64,000 bases of DNA, taken from the NCBI GenBank assembly GCA_963422775.4, contig CAUJSJ030000039.1, forward strand, positions 13,525 to 77,524, written 5' to 3'. Under the pieces are notes generated by a model, which worked only from the letters and a program-made list of their open reading frames with translations, did no database searches and was not told the origin of the DNA. The position numbers were made by a program, and so were the translations under genes. Shown here one piece after another: positions 44,588 to 53,025 of the stretch (the first letter of the stretch is position 1; each line of letters opens with the position of its first letter). The stretch is from Pelomonas sp963422775. Lineage in GTDB: Bacteria > Pseudomonadota > Gammaproteobacteria > Burkholderiales > Burkholderiaceae_C.

Positions 44588-45531
44588 GGCGCGTCGAGAT
44601 TCAGGAAGTGAGGTCCTGCCTCGGCGCATTGGCGAGCGTGGCGGCGGGTGCTGGGCAATTCGCCCAGCACCCGCAGCGTCGCGTGCAGGCTGGCGATGAA
44701 GGCCTGCAGGTCATGGTCGCACAGCAGATCGGCCAGCGGCCGCACGACGCCCGTGGCGATCAGGCGCAGCAGCTGGCCCGCCAGCCGCCCCTGCGGGCGC
44801 TTGAGATCGGTGAGCAGCCCCGAACGCTGCCGCTCGCTGCGGCCGCGCATGGTCAGCCACCAGCCCTGCGGCGGGCGGGGCGACTTGGCACGCAGATGCA
44901 CGATGCGCGCCGCCGGCAACAGGGCCGTGCGCAGGCCATGGTGGCTGAAGCGATCGATGAGGTCGTCGTCCTCGCCATACATGAAGAAGAGCGGGTCGAA
45001 GCCGCCCACCTGCCGGAACACAGCGGCGCGCAGCATCCAGGCTGCCGCATTGATCCCGCGGATGGCGTAGTGCGGTTGCACGCGATCCAGGCAGGCGTCG
45101 GACAGATAGCCCGGCGCATGGCGCTGCAGATAGGCGTTCTGGGTGTTGGGGTCGACGCGGCTCAGGTCGGGGCTGCAATGCAGGGGGCTGACGATGTCGA
45201 ACTCGGGGTGCGCCTGCAGGAACTCCACCATCAGTGCGATGGCCTGCGGCGTGATGTAGGCATCCTGGTTCAGCAGGAAGACGGCATCGCCGCCTTGCCG
45301 GAGGGCGTATTCGATGCCTAGGTTGTTGCCGCGCCCGAAGCCGAGGTTGGCTCCGCTCTCAATGAGTACGGCCTCCGGAAACTCCTGGCGCACGATGCCT
45401 GCCGTGCCGTCACCCGAGGCGTTGTCGACGACGACGGCCACGCAGGGATGGCTGCTGTCGCGCAAGGACTGCAGGGCGCCGCGTATCCAGGGGGCGCCGT
45501 TGAAAGTGACGATGACGACGAAGACCTTCAT
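44584..45531 (-). CDS. Family 2 glycosyltransferase (rhamnosyltransferase-like)
   Basis: GT-A enzyme. Motifs: VFVVIVTFNGAPWIRGALQSL, VVDNASGDGT, ESGANLGFGRGNNLGIEYAL, FLLNQDAYI (DxD-type metal site region) and GGFDPLFFMYGEDDDLIDR. 315 residues. The start at 45531 overlaps the flippase stop (ATGA); the frame runs further upstream inside the flippase gene and is not coding there. Resembles WbbL-like rhamnosyltransferases; the donor is not certain. Confidence 0.9.
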   Translation of the reverse strand: MKVFVVIVTFNGAPWIRGALQSLRDSSHPCVAVVVDNASGDGTAGIVRQEFPEAVLIESGANLGFGRGNNLGIEYALRQGGDAVFLLNQDAYITPQAIALMVEFLQAHPEFDIVSPLHCSPDLSRVDPNTQNAYLQRHAPGYLSDACLDRVQPHYAIRGINAAAWMLRAAVFRQVGGFDPLFFMYGEDDDLIDRFSHHGLRTALLPAARIVHLRAKSPRPPQGWWLTMRGRSERQRSGLLTDLKRPQGRLAGQLLRLIATGVVRPLADLLCDHDLQAFIASLHATLRVLGELPSTRRHARQCAEAGPHFLNLDAP

Positions 45532-46982
45532 GGCGTGGCCGCGCGGCGCCGGCGGATCAGGTTGACGATTTCCAGATACAGCGGGTGGCCCAGCAGGCGC
45601 AGGCCGGCCAGCCAGAGCAGGCAGGTGAGGGCGGCGCAGCCGAGCCAGGCTGGCAGGGGTAGGGCCTGGCCTGCGGGGCGCAGCCAGGCCGCGATGATGG
45701 CGCTGGGCAGCAGGCAGATTAGGGCCAGCATGGCGTTGCGAGTCAGCTCTCGGCCAAGGGCGTTGAAGTCGGTGGGCAGGCAGCGCTGCTTGAAGACGTA
45801 GAAGTAGGGCACGGCGATGACCGCCATGGCCAGGAAGCCCAGGGCCAGGGGCTGCAGAGCCCGCCATTGCCAGAGCACGCCGATCAGCAGCAGGGCCTTG
45901 ACCGGCTGGATAGTCAGGTCGGCCAGGGCCACCCGCTTGGCATGGCCGGCGGCCAGCATGACGGTCGGAATCAGGCTGTTGAGCACGCTGACTGCGCCGG
46001 CCAGGCAATAGATGGGCACCAGCGGCGCCGACGCATCCCATTGCGGGCCGAACATCAGCCTCAGCACTTCCAGCGAGAACAGCGCGACGAAGCCGTAGAA
46101 GGGCCAGGCCACCGCGCTGCAGGCGCCCACGCTCTGCACATAGCGCTGCTCCAGCACATTGCCCTCGCGGTGGGCCTTGGCATAGGCCGGGTAGGCGACC
46201 GAGCGTACCGTGTTCATGATGTCGCGGTGGAAGAGATTCATCAGGCCCTGGGCGCGACTGGCGATGGCGACCTGGGTGAAGTTCAGCATCTTGCCCACGG
46301 CGAGGTCGTTGATGTCCATGGACACCGAGGTGACGACATTGGCCGCCGTGACCGGGCCGCCGAAATGCAGGATCTCGCGCCAGCGCCGCAGCTGAGGCTG
46401 CGCCAACCGGCCCCAAGCACCGCAGAGGCTGACGCCGGTCGCGATCGTCAGGCTGCTGGCGATCTCGCCCCAGGCCAGGCTGGCCGAACCCGCACCGCTC
46501 CAGGCCAGGCCGAGCGTGGTGAAGGTGCCGACGATGGCGGCCGCCACGTTGACGCGCATCAGCCGGTCGAAGCGCATGTCGCGTCGCAGCAGCGCGATGG
46601 ATACGGAGTTGAAGGGCAGGATCAGGAAGTTGACCGAGATGATGCGCACGATGCCGACCAGCGCGGCTTCCCCGTAGAACTGCGCGATCCAGGGGGCCGC
46701 GGCATTGATGCCGACGAACAGGCTGCCGCCCAGCAGCAGCGACACGCCCATGGCGCTGCCGATGTCCTCGCGGCCCAGCTCCTTGTGCTGGATCAGGTAG
46801 TTGGCCAAGCCGAAGTCCCGCACGACCTGGGCCATGCTGATCAGCGCCATGGACACCGAGTACAAGCCGATCTGCGGCGGCGTCAGCAGACGCGCCAGCA
46901 TCGTGAACGACAGCAACTGAAGGCCGATCAGCAGATAGCGTTCGAGGAAGGCGAAGCCGAGCGAGCGGCGGACGTCACCCAT
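45528..46982 (-). CDS. Wzx-type oligosaccharide flippase
   Basis: MOP/MATE-type lipid-linked oligosaccharide flippase that moves repeat units across the inner membrane. 484 residues with about 13 hydrophobic segments; opening FAFLERYLLIGLQLLSFTMLARLL, DFGLANYLIQHKEL, and the central FHRDIMNTVRSVAYPAYAKA. This is the intact counterpart of the truncated copy at 35230, so the cell keeps one working flippase. The start at 46982 overlaps the stop of the next upstream gene; the frame continues upstream inside that glycosyltransferase gene and is not coding there. Confidence 0.92.
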   Translation of the reverse strand: MGDVRRSLGFAFLERYLLIGLQLLSFTMLARLLTPPQIGLYSVSMALISMAQVVRDFGLANYLIQHKELGREDIGSAMGVSLLLGGSLFVGINAAAPWIAQFYGEAALVGIVRIISVNFLILPFNSVSIALLRRDMRFDRLMRVNVAAAIVGTFTTLGLAWSGAGSASLAWGEIASSLTIATGVSLCGAWGRLAQPQLRRWREILHFGGPVTAANVVTSVSMDINDLAVGKMLNFTQVAIASRAQGLMNLFHRDIMNTVRSVAYPAYAKAHREGNVLEQRYVQSVGACSAVAWPFYGFVALFSLEVLRLMFGPQWDASAPLVPIYCLAGAVSVLNSLIPTVMLAAGHAKRVALADLTIQPVKALLLIGVLWQWRALQPLALGFLAMAVIAVPYFYVFKQRCLPTDFNALGRELTRNAMLALICLLPSAIIAAWLRPAGQALPLPAWLGCAALTCLLWLAGLRLLGHPLYLEIVNLIRRRRAATP

Positions 46983-47980
46983 CAGTAGACGTTCGTCTTC
47001 TTCTGGGAGCGGCCTTCGACCCAGCCAGGGTAGGCGTGCGGCCTCAACCGTGACATCCAGCGGCTGGCCATGGTGCCCCAGGCGCGCCACAGCCTCAACT
47101 CGCGGGCGAAACGCTCGGCGGGGCTGTCGCCACGCAGCGGCGCCGTCAACCAGGCCATGGCGTCCTGCAGCGCGCGGCGATAGAGCCACAACGGCACCCA
47201 CGCGAAATGGCGCACGCCCGGCTGCATCTCCGTCCATGGGGAAATGCCGGCCTTCAAGGACCAGCGCCGGAAATAGCGCTGCGTGAGGATCGCTGGATCG
47301 ACGGGCGCCGTGACCATCACGGCGGGCAGGTAGGCCACGCATTCACCGCGCGCCAACGCCCGTTGGCCGAACTCGTAGTCCATGTGGCGGAAATGCGTTT
47401 CCGAGAAGCCGCCGATCCGGTCGAAGAGATCGATGCGCGCGAACAAGTTTGTCCCGGCCGGCGCATAGTCGGCCGGTGGCGGGCATAGCGGCTGCTCGCC
47501 AATGTCCACTTCGGCCACGATGGCGCCCATGCTGCGGTGGTACCAAACGGGTGGCCGCCCCCCGGGCCAGGTCACCACGGTCTTGCCGCCGGCCAGCGAT
47601 GGACTGCAGGGAGAATCATCCATGGCGGCGAGCAACTGCTCCAGCCAGGTCGGCTCGAAAAAGACGTCGTCATCGGTGAATGCGAGCAGATCGCACCTCA
47701 GCCGGCGTGCCTCTTCGATGCCCATGTTCAGGGCAAACTGCTTGCCCTGGCTGGGTTCGAACAGCACGTGCAATCGTCCAAGCGGCCAGTCGGCTTGCAA
47801 GGCCTTCAGGCGGGCCTGGGTGTCGTCGTGGGAGTTGTTGTCTACCACGAGCACGTCGACCTCGGCCGCACCCGGTTGGCGCACCTGGGCGAGGCTCGCC
47901 ACTGTCTCGGCAAGTACGCTGGCGCGGTTCCAGGTGCAGATGATAACAGCGATACGGACAGGCATGGCGGGCGAGTTCAC
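46982..47980 (-). CDS. Family 2 glycosyltransferase
   Basis: GT-A enzyme: VIICTWNRASVLAETVASL, VVDNNSHDDT, PSQGKQFALNMGIEEA, LLAFTDDDVFFEPTWLEQLL (metal site), GGFSETHFRHMDYEFGQRA. 332 residues, complete. Its upstream neighbour on the minus strand is a closely similar but broken copy, pointing to a tandem duplication. Overlaps the flippase start by four bases. Confidence 0.9.
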   Translation of the reverse strand: MNSPAMPVRIAVIICTWNRASVLAETVASLAQVRQPGAAEVDVLVVDNNSHDDTQARLKALQADWPLGRLHVLFEPSQGKQFALNMGIEEARRLRCDLLAFTDDDVFFEPTWLEQLLAAMDDSPCSPSLAGGKTVVTWPGGRPPVWYHRSMGAIVAEVDIGEQPLCPPPADYAPAGTNLFARIDLFDRIGGFSETHFRHMDYEFGQRALARGECVAYLPAVMVTAPVDPAILTQRYFRRWSLKAGISPWTEMQPGVRHFAWVPLWLYRRALQDAMAWLTAPLRGDSPAERFARELRLWRAWGTMASRWMSRLRPHAYPGWVEGRSQKKTNVY

Positions 47981-48044
47981 GGGATGCGGCCGAGGAGGCG
48001 CTAGGCACGGAGCCGCGACGCGAGGTGCGGTTCAATCGCTGTAT

Positions 48045-48813
48045 TCAGTGGCGACCATTTCGGTCGCGTGGCAGTGTAGTCCGAGCCGCCCGTCCGAAAG
48101 GGCGGCGGCCGCCCTTGACTGAGCAGCCGGCTGGGCTTGACGACGAAAACAGCGCCTTGGTCAACATGGCTGGATCGAGGCGCGCATAGGCCGCGAGCGC
48201 GCCGGTCCTCGGGAAGCGCCGGCCGAACTCGAAATCCATGTGACGGAAATGGGCCTCCGAGAAGCCGCCGATCCGATCGAGCAGTTCGGTTTGCGCGATC
48301 AGGTTGGCGCCCGCTGGTGAATACCCGGTGGGCGGCGTCATCCGGCGCTCGAGCCCCAGATCCACGCCGCCGACGATGGAGTCCATCGCTTCGTCGTACC
48401 AGTTCGGTCGACCGGACGCAGGCCAACGCAGTTCCGTGCGGCCACCGGCAAGCGCAGGACCGCCCGCGACGACAGATGGCATCTGTCTGCTCCAGCCAGT
48501 CGGGCGGAAAGACGATGTCATCGTCGGTAAAAGCCAGCATGTTGCTGCCGATTTCGCGGGCGTGTGCGATAGCAGCATTCAGCGCGAACTGCTTCCGCTG
48601 GCGGGGCTCGAAAAGGGCGTGCAGACGTCCCAGCGGCCAGCCTGGCCGGCGTTCACACACAAGGGCCTCGGTGTCGTCCAGCGAATTGTTGTCGACAACC
48701 AGTACATCCACCACGCAGCCGGACGGTGAACGTACGGTGGCGAGTGAGTGGAGCGTCGCTGCCAGCATTTCGGCACGGGTCCAGGTGCAAATGACGACGC
48801 CAAGGCGATTCAT
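48045..48813 (-). pseudogene. Family 2 glycosyltransferase, frameshifted second copy
   Basis: Begins MNRLGVVICTWTRAEMLAATL at 48813 and parallels the intact gene at 46982-47980 through FTDDDIVFPPDWLEQ. The frame then breaks at about 48470-48485; the second frame gives GGPALAGGRTELRWP, NWYDEAMDSIVGGVD and RIGGFSEAHFRHMDFEFGRR. Near 48200 the two copies stop matching cleanly again, and the product ends about 80 residues short of the intact gene. At least one indel plus a damaged tail, so probably inactive. Its start overlaps the stop of the next upstream gene (ATGA). Confidence 0.82.
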
Positions 48814-49932
48814 CGAGTGGTGGCCACCTTGCGGTAGACCTCCAGATGGCGTCTGTAGCTCTCTGCCCAGCGAAAGCCCAAAGCCCAGTCCCGTGCGCGT
48901 GCGGCTTTGTTGGCGCGTATCTCGGTCGGCAGCGTGGCGGCCTCGTGTAGTGCAGTTGCCCAAGCGGCGAGATCTTCTGCCGGCACCAGTGACGCTAGCG
49001 GCCCAACCAATTCGGCCAAGCTGCCGAGCGGGCTGAAGATAACGGGCGTGCCGGCTGCCTGAGCCTCGACAGCCGGAAAGCCGAAGCCTTCGTAGAGCGT
49101 CGGGTAAAGCACGGCAGCCGCGCTGCGGTAGAGGGTCAGTAGTTCGCCATCGGACAGAAACTCGGCGAACACGACGCGGCCTTGCAACTCGTGGGGCAGG
49201 GCCTTGCGTGCGGCCTCACGCGCATCGGCGCCGAAGCCGCATGCGACGAGCTTGAGCGCCGCGTCCGGCTGCGTTGCCAACGTATCCAATGCCCAGTTGA
49301 AGCGCTTGCGCTGCATCGGCCCGCCCAGGTAGACGGCGAAGCGTGCGCCGGCCAGCGCTGTCGTCAATGCGGCTGGAAGCTCGCTGGTGGGTGGTTCGAA
49401 GTAGGCGGCTTCGATGCCATGCGGAATGACGGTCAGCCGAGGCTCAAGTTCGGGCCAGCGTGCCAGGATATCGCGCCGGGACGACTCGCTGATCGTCACA
49501 ATGCCCGCGCAACGTCGGAACGCTGCGGGCATCAGCCGGTGCCAGTACCAGTGCTGCCAACGCGTATCCGTCTCCATCTCCCAGGGGATGGTGTCGTGGA
49601 TGGTGATGACGGCAGGGCAGGGCTGCCACCACGCCATCGTGTTCTCGGCCCAGTGCAGCACGTCCAGGCGGTGTTGCCCAATACGGCGCGGCATGCCAGC
49701 CTGCTCCCACATCGAGAAGCGATCTCCGGGGAAGTCAAAGATGTCGGTCTGCACCTGCTGCTCGCGTGGCAGGTGCATGGGGCGGTTGACGTTCTGCGCG
49801 AACAGCGTCCAGGCCACGCCGTCCTCGGGTCGGGCCCTGGCTGCACATCTCCAGCAGGTATTTGCCCATGCCGCGCAGGTGCGCGGTGTTCAAGCTGGTG
49901 GCGCTGATGCCTACCCGCAGGGGCTCAGTCAT
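48810..49932 (-). pseudogene. Family 4 glycosyltransferase with a 5' frameshift
   Basis: The start codon at 49932 begins LRVGISATSLNTAHLRGMGK, a normal GT4 opening. The frame breaks at about 49825-49845 beside GGGCCC; the remaining frame (open from about 49817) continues VAWTLFAQNVNRPMHLP, ITIHDTIPWEME, VTISESSRRDIL, VIPHGIEAAYF, VYLGGPMQRKRFNW and YPTLYEGFGFPAVEAQAAG to a normal end. Removal or addition of one base would restore a full protein of about 373 residues, so a sequencing error or a recent mutation are both possible. Sits in the minus-strand glycosyltransferase series with short overlaps on both sides. Confidence 0.82.
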
Positions 49933-50839
49933 TCGGTACCCAGCGGCGAAACAGCGATTTGGCTGTCTTGGTCAACGTCGCAACGCGATAAGGACCGCGA
50001 GCGAGCAGGCCGGTGAACGTCCGCAGACCCAGGCCAAGGTCGCCGCGAGCGCAATGCGCATCAGCGAAATTGCACCAGCCGCGATGCTGGTAGAACCTCA
50101 GCGCCGTGGGATCGACGTCATGGCCTGGTGGCGAACTCATGCCGAAGCGGCGGATCAAGTCCGCGCGCATCAGTTCAGTGGTGTTGGTCTGTGGAATGCG
50201 GCGCGAAAGCGAAACCGGTTGCTGGCGGTAGAGCACGAAAGATTCCGCCAGACGGATGAACCGGTGCTGAGTGCTTGCACGCACCAAGTATTCCCAGTCG
50301 TCTGTCTGCTGGTTGTCTGCCAGGAAGCCTCCCATGCGGTCCCAGGCGGTGCGGCGCCAGAGCACTGAAGACGGTAGGGCGTGGTTATCGAGGATCAGTC
50401 GGGGATAGATCCAGCCGGACAGCGATTCGTCGACCAAGCCGCCACGGGGTTCTTGGAAATAGTTTGGCCGAGGCTCGCCATGCCATACGTCAAACGCCGT
50501 GTAGCAGAAATCATAGTCAGGACGCTCTTGCAAAGCCGCCAGTTGCAGACGCAGCTTTTCCGGATGCCACAGATCGTCGGCATCGAGAAGAGCAACAAAT
50601 TCCGAATCCACTTCGGCGACCCCCCTGTTGCGCGAACGGGACATGCCCCGATTTTCCTGAGAAATTACCCGTACGCGGGCATCGGCTAGCGCTGCCTGTT
50701 CTGCCGTTGCGTCCCGGGAGCCATCGTTGATGACCGTGACCTGGAAATCCCCTGTCGTCTGCGCGAGTGCCGACCGCAAAGTGTCAGCAATGAACTCGGC
50801 AGCGTTGTAGGCCGGTATGACGATATTGACGCGAGGCAT
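49925..50839 (-). CDS. Family 2 glycosyltransferase
   Basis: GT-A enzyme: VNIVIPAYNAAEFIADTL, VINDGSRDAT, ENRGMSRSRNRGV, EFVALLDADDLWHPEKL (DxD), ALPSSVLWRR, QTDDWEYLVRAS. 304 residues, complete. Overlaps the next downstream start by eight bases and follows the TPR gene by 12 bases. Similar to the widespread WcaA-type enzymes; sugar not determinable. Confidence 0.9.
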   Translation of the reverse strand: MPRVNIVIPAYNAAEFIADTLRSALAQTTGDFQVTVINDGSRDATAEQAALADARVRVISQENRGMSRSRNRGVAEVDSEFVALLDADDLWHPEKLRLQLAALQERPDYDFCYTAFDVWHGEPRPNYFQEPRGGLVDESLSGWIYPRLILDNHALPSSVLWRRTAWDRMGGFLADNQQTDDWEYLVRASTQHRFIRLAESFVLYRQQPVSLSRRIPQTNTTELMRADLIRRFGMSSPPGHDVDPTALRFYQHRGWCNFADAHCARGDLGLGLRTFTGLLARGPYRVATLTKTAKSLFRRWVPND

Positions 50840-50851
50840 ACGATCTGGATC

Positions 50852-51559
50852 TCAACGGTCGGGCACTGACGATGCTGAAGATGCGGGCGCATCCGGACTG
50901 ACCAATGTTTCCGGCTCCCTCCAACGGCCGATTGCGCTCAGGCGGTTTTGCAGTTCCGGCCATTTCATTCCCATTGCTAGGGCGCGATGGGCTTGAATCA
51001 ATGCCTTCTCATAATCTTTCATATCGAAATACAGCAGGCCCGCATTGAACTGGGTCAAAGGGTTGTCAGGCGCCTGCGCTACGACGTATTCAAGCGATTT
51101 GGTTGCGTCTTCGAATCGATGACGTCGTATCAGGAAATCGATATACAACATCCGGAAGACCAGATCGTCGGGGGCAAAGGCCATGCCGCGACCATAGTAG
51201 CATTCGACTGTCTGGGCGGCGCCTGCAGGCGGGTCGGACTTTTCCCTTTCTGCCAGGCGCTCCATGGTTCTGATTGCTCTAGCGTGATTGGGAAATACGG
51301 CGATGGTGTAATCGATATTGCCGCCGAAGTCCGTTGTTGCTCCTTTCGATAGGGTTTCTATTCCATGATGGAAATGTCGGTTCTCGACGATAGAACGTTG
51401 CTGTGCGTTGGCTGTCCGATAATCGAATGGGCCGTAGCTATTATATGATCCACCGCAGCCCGGCAGTGAAGGGGCGCTTCGCTGGGCAAAGCTGCTGAAA
51501 CCCGTGGTTGCCAGCGTCAATGCCAGTACCAGACTGGTTGCCGTTCTGTACTTGCTCAT
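50852..51559 (-). CDS. Exported TPR-like protein of unknown function
   Basis: 235 residues with a signal peptide (TATSLVLALTLATTGFSSFAQ). The start at 51559 is chosen to begin with it; upstream in-frame codons lack a signal. The mature part has YGPFDYRTANAQQR, a feature of a small set of exported proteins, then TPR-like helices (AIRTMERLAEREKS, FEDATKSLEYVVAQAPDNP, AGLLYFDMKDYEKALIQAH). No catalytic motif. It sits between a glycosyltransferase and the DUF2304 gene. It may be a periplasmic accessory of the polysaccharide system. Base composition is lower in GC here. Confidence 0.78.
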   Translation of the reverse strand: MSKYRTATSLVLALTLATTGFSSFAQRSAPSLPGCGGSYNSYGPFDYRTANAQQRSIVENRHFHHGIETLSKGATTDFGGNIDYTIAVFPNHARAIRTMERLAEREKSDPPAGAAQTVECYYGRGMAFAPDDLVFRMLYIDFLIRRHRFEDATKSLEYVVAQAPDNPLTQFNAGLLYFDMKDYEKALIQAHRALAMGMKWPELQNRLSAIGRWREPETLVSPDAPASSASSVPDR

Positions 51560-51619
51560 GAGGTGCCCATCTTCAACCGGTGTTGCGATGCAATTCGTTG
51601 GCAATTGTGCAGGGCTGTT

Positions 51620-51982
51620 CTACCGATCCGCCTGTTGCGGCGTCGGCATCGATTCGGGTAAATGAGATTGTCTGGGCGCCTGAAGTGCCAAGGCGCGCGC
51701 AAGTTCCGTGGCGATCTCTTGCAGCTGCAGAATCTTGAATTGCAGGCTGACGGATATCGCGAGGCTGATCACGATCCAGCAATACATGATTAGATCAGCG
51801 CCTCTGCCGACGCCCAGAAAATGCGCCAGCGCCGTTGTGAAATCAGGGAAGCTGACAAAAGCAATGCCTGCAATGCTGGTTGCGGATATCGTCCAGCTGA
51901 CCAGTCCTGATTTGCGTCTTTGCAAAAATGCATAGAACAGGCAGAACAGAAGACCGATGATCAAAAGAATTTGAATGATCAT
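51620..51982 (-). CDS. DUF2304 membrane protein
   Basis: A 120-residue protein with three hydrophobic segments (about 3-18, 30-46 and 62-82) and the DUF2304 core (GRGADLIMYCWIVISL). This family habitually accompanies polyprenyl-phosphate glycosyltransferases, and the next gene is one; the two overlap by four bases. Function unknown; it could be a partner of the glycosyltransferase. No metal or catalytic motif is visible. Confidence 0.85.
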   Translation of the reverse strand: MIIQILLIIGLLFCLFYAFLQRRKSGLVSWTISATSIAGIAFVSFPDFTTALAHFLGVGRGADLIMYCWIVISLAISVSLQFKILQLQEIATELARALALQAPRQSHLPESMPTPQQADR

Positions 51983-52662
51983 TTCTGCATCCTTGCCAGA
52001 ATGGTTTCCCAGATGATATTGAAGGCGTTGCTCAGGCGTTGCCCTTTTTGCAGTGAGTATTCCGTATACAGTACCGTGACGGGTGCTTCAGCAAGCGAGA
52101 TCTGTTGGCTCTTGATCTGATCGATGATTTCTGAAGCGTGCGACATCCGGTTCTGCCTGATCCGAAGCCGAAGTGCTGCAGCACGGGTCAGCAGACGAAA
52201 GCCGTTGTGGGCATCCGTCATGCTGACGCCGCTGGTAAGGCGCGTGTAGTGCACAGCCATCTTCAGCACGAATCGACGAAAAGGCGGCATGCCCTCCGCT
52301 GAACCCAGAAACCGGCTGCCAATCACCATCTCGGCGCCAGTCTCGAGCTGCTTGCGTAGAAGGACTTCAATGTCGTCAACGCGATGCTGGCCATCTGCAT
52401 CAAACGTGACGATGTATTCTGCGCCCTTCGACAATGCATAACGAATCCCCGTTGCGAGTGCGGCGCCCTGGCCCAGATTGATCGGGTGACTCAATACGAT
52501 GGCGCCGGCTTGCTCGGCAATGGCGGCGGTTTCATCGGGTGAGCAGTCGTCGATTACGACAACTTTGGGGTACTTCTTCACGACCCCGGCGATCACATCT
52601 CCGATGACCGTGGCTTCTCTGAAGGCCGGCACGACGATATATATGGAATCCAGCGATTTCAT
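51979..52662 (-). CDS. Polyprenyl-phosphate glycosyltransferase (DPM1/GtrB-like GT2)
   Basis: Family 2 enzyme that loads a sugar on a polyprenyl phosphate. Motifs: YIVVPAFREATVIGDVI, VVIDDCSPDET, HPINLGQGAALATGIRYAL, IVTFDADGQH (DxD), VIGSRFLG and DAHNGFRLLTR. 227 residues, the short form without membrane helices; the DUF2304 partner may anchor it. Coupled to both neighbours (four-base overlap and zero spacing). With the EamA-like and GT-C proteins it looks like a sugar-lipid module that decorates the glycan from the periplasm. Confidence 0.91.
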   Translation of the reverse strand: MKSLDSIYIVVPAFREATVIGDVIAGVVKKYPKVVVIDDCSPDETAAIAEQAGAIVLSHPINLGQGAALATGIRYALSKGAEYIVTFDADGQHRVDDIEVLLRKQLETGAEMVIGSRFLGSAEGMPPFRRFVLKMAVHYTRLTSGVSMTDAHNGFRLLTRAAALRLRIRQNRMSHASEIIDQIKSQQISLAEAPVTVLYTEYSLQKGQRLSNAFNIIWETILARMQK

Positions 52663-53025
52663 TTATGTTGCCTTCACTACGATGAGCCCCAGGCCCATCA
52701 GTATCAATGCCAGTCCCAGTGCATACCAGAAATTGATGCTCTCTTTAAAGAAAAGCATCGAAAGTGCTGGCGTGAAAATGAATGCTAGCGCAACGAAAGG
52801 GTAGGCGCGACTGAGCGGGACGCGGGATAATATCCAGACCCAGACCAATGTCAGAATCGCATAGAGCGTGATTGACGCATAAAAATGCACCGATGTCATC
52901 AGCGCAGGCCAGAACGCGCGATCAACTGCATTGCGGGCATGGTCGGCGGCCAGCTTGAACAGGCATTGCCCGAGGGAAAGTCCCAGGGTATAGGCGACCA
53001 ATATTGCAAAATTAAGAGGCGTCAT
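52663..53025 (-). CDS. EamA/SMR-like small membrane transporter (ArnE-like)
   Basis: A 120-residue protein with four predicted helices (about 5-22, 45-66, 73-92, 98-116) of the small drug-resistance/ArnE type. Its neighbours, a polyprenyl-phosphate glycosyltransferase and a GT-C enzyme, suggest it flips the polyprenyl-phosphate sugar, as ArnE/ArnF do for aminoarabinose. This is by context. Overlaps the GT-C gene by four bases. Confidence 0.82.
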   Translation of the reverse strand: MTPLNFAILVAYTLGLSLGQCLFKLAADHARNAVDRAFWPALMTSVHFYASITLYAILTLVWVWILSRVPLSRAYPFVALAFIFTPALSMLFFKESINFWYALGLALILMGLGLIVVKAT

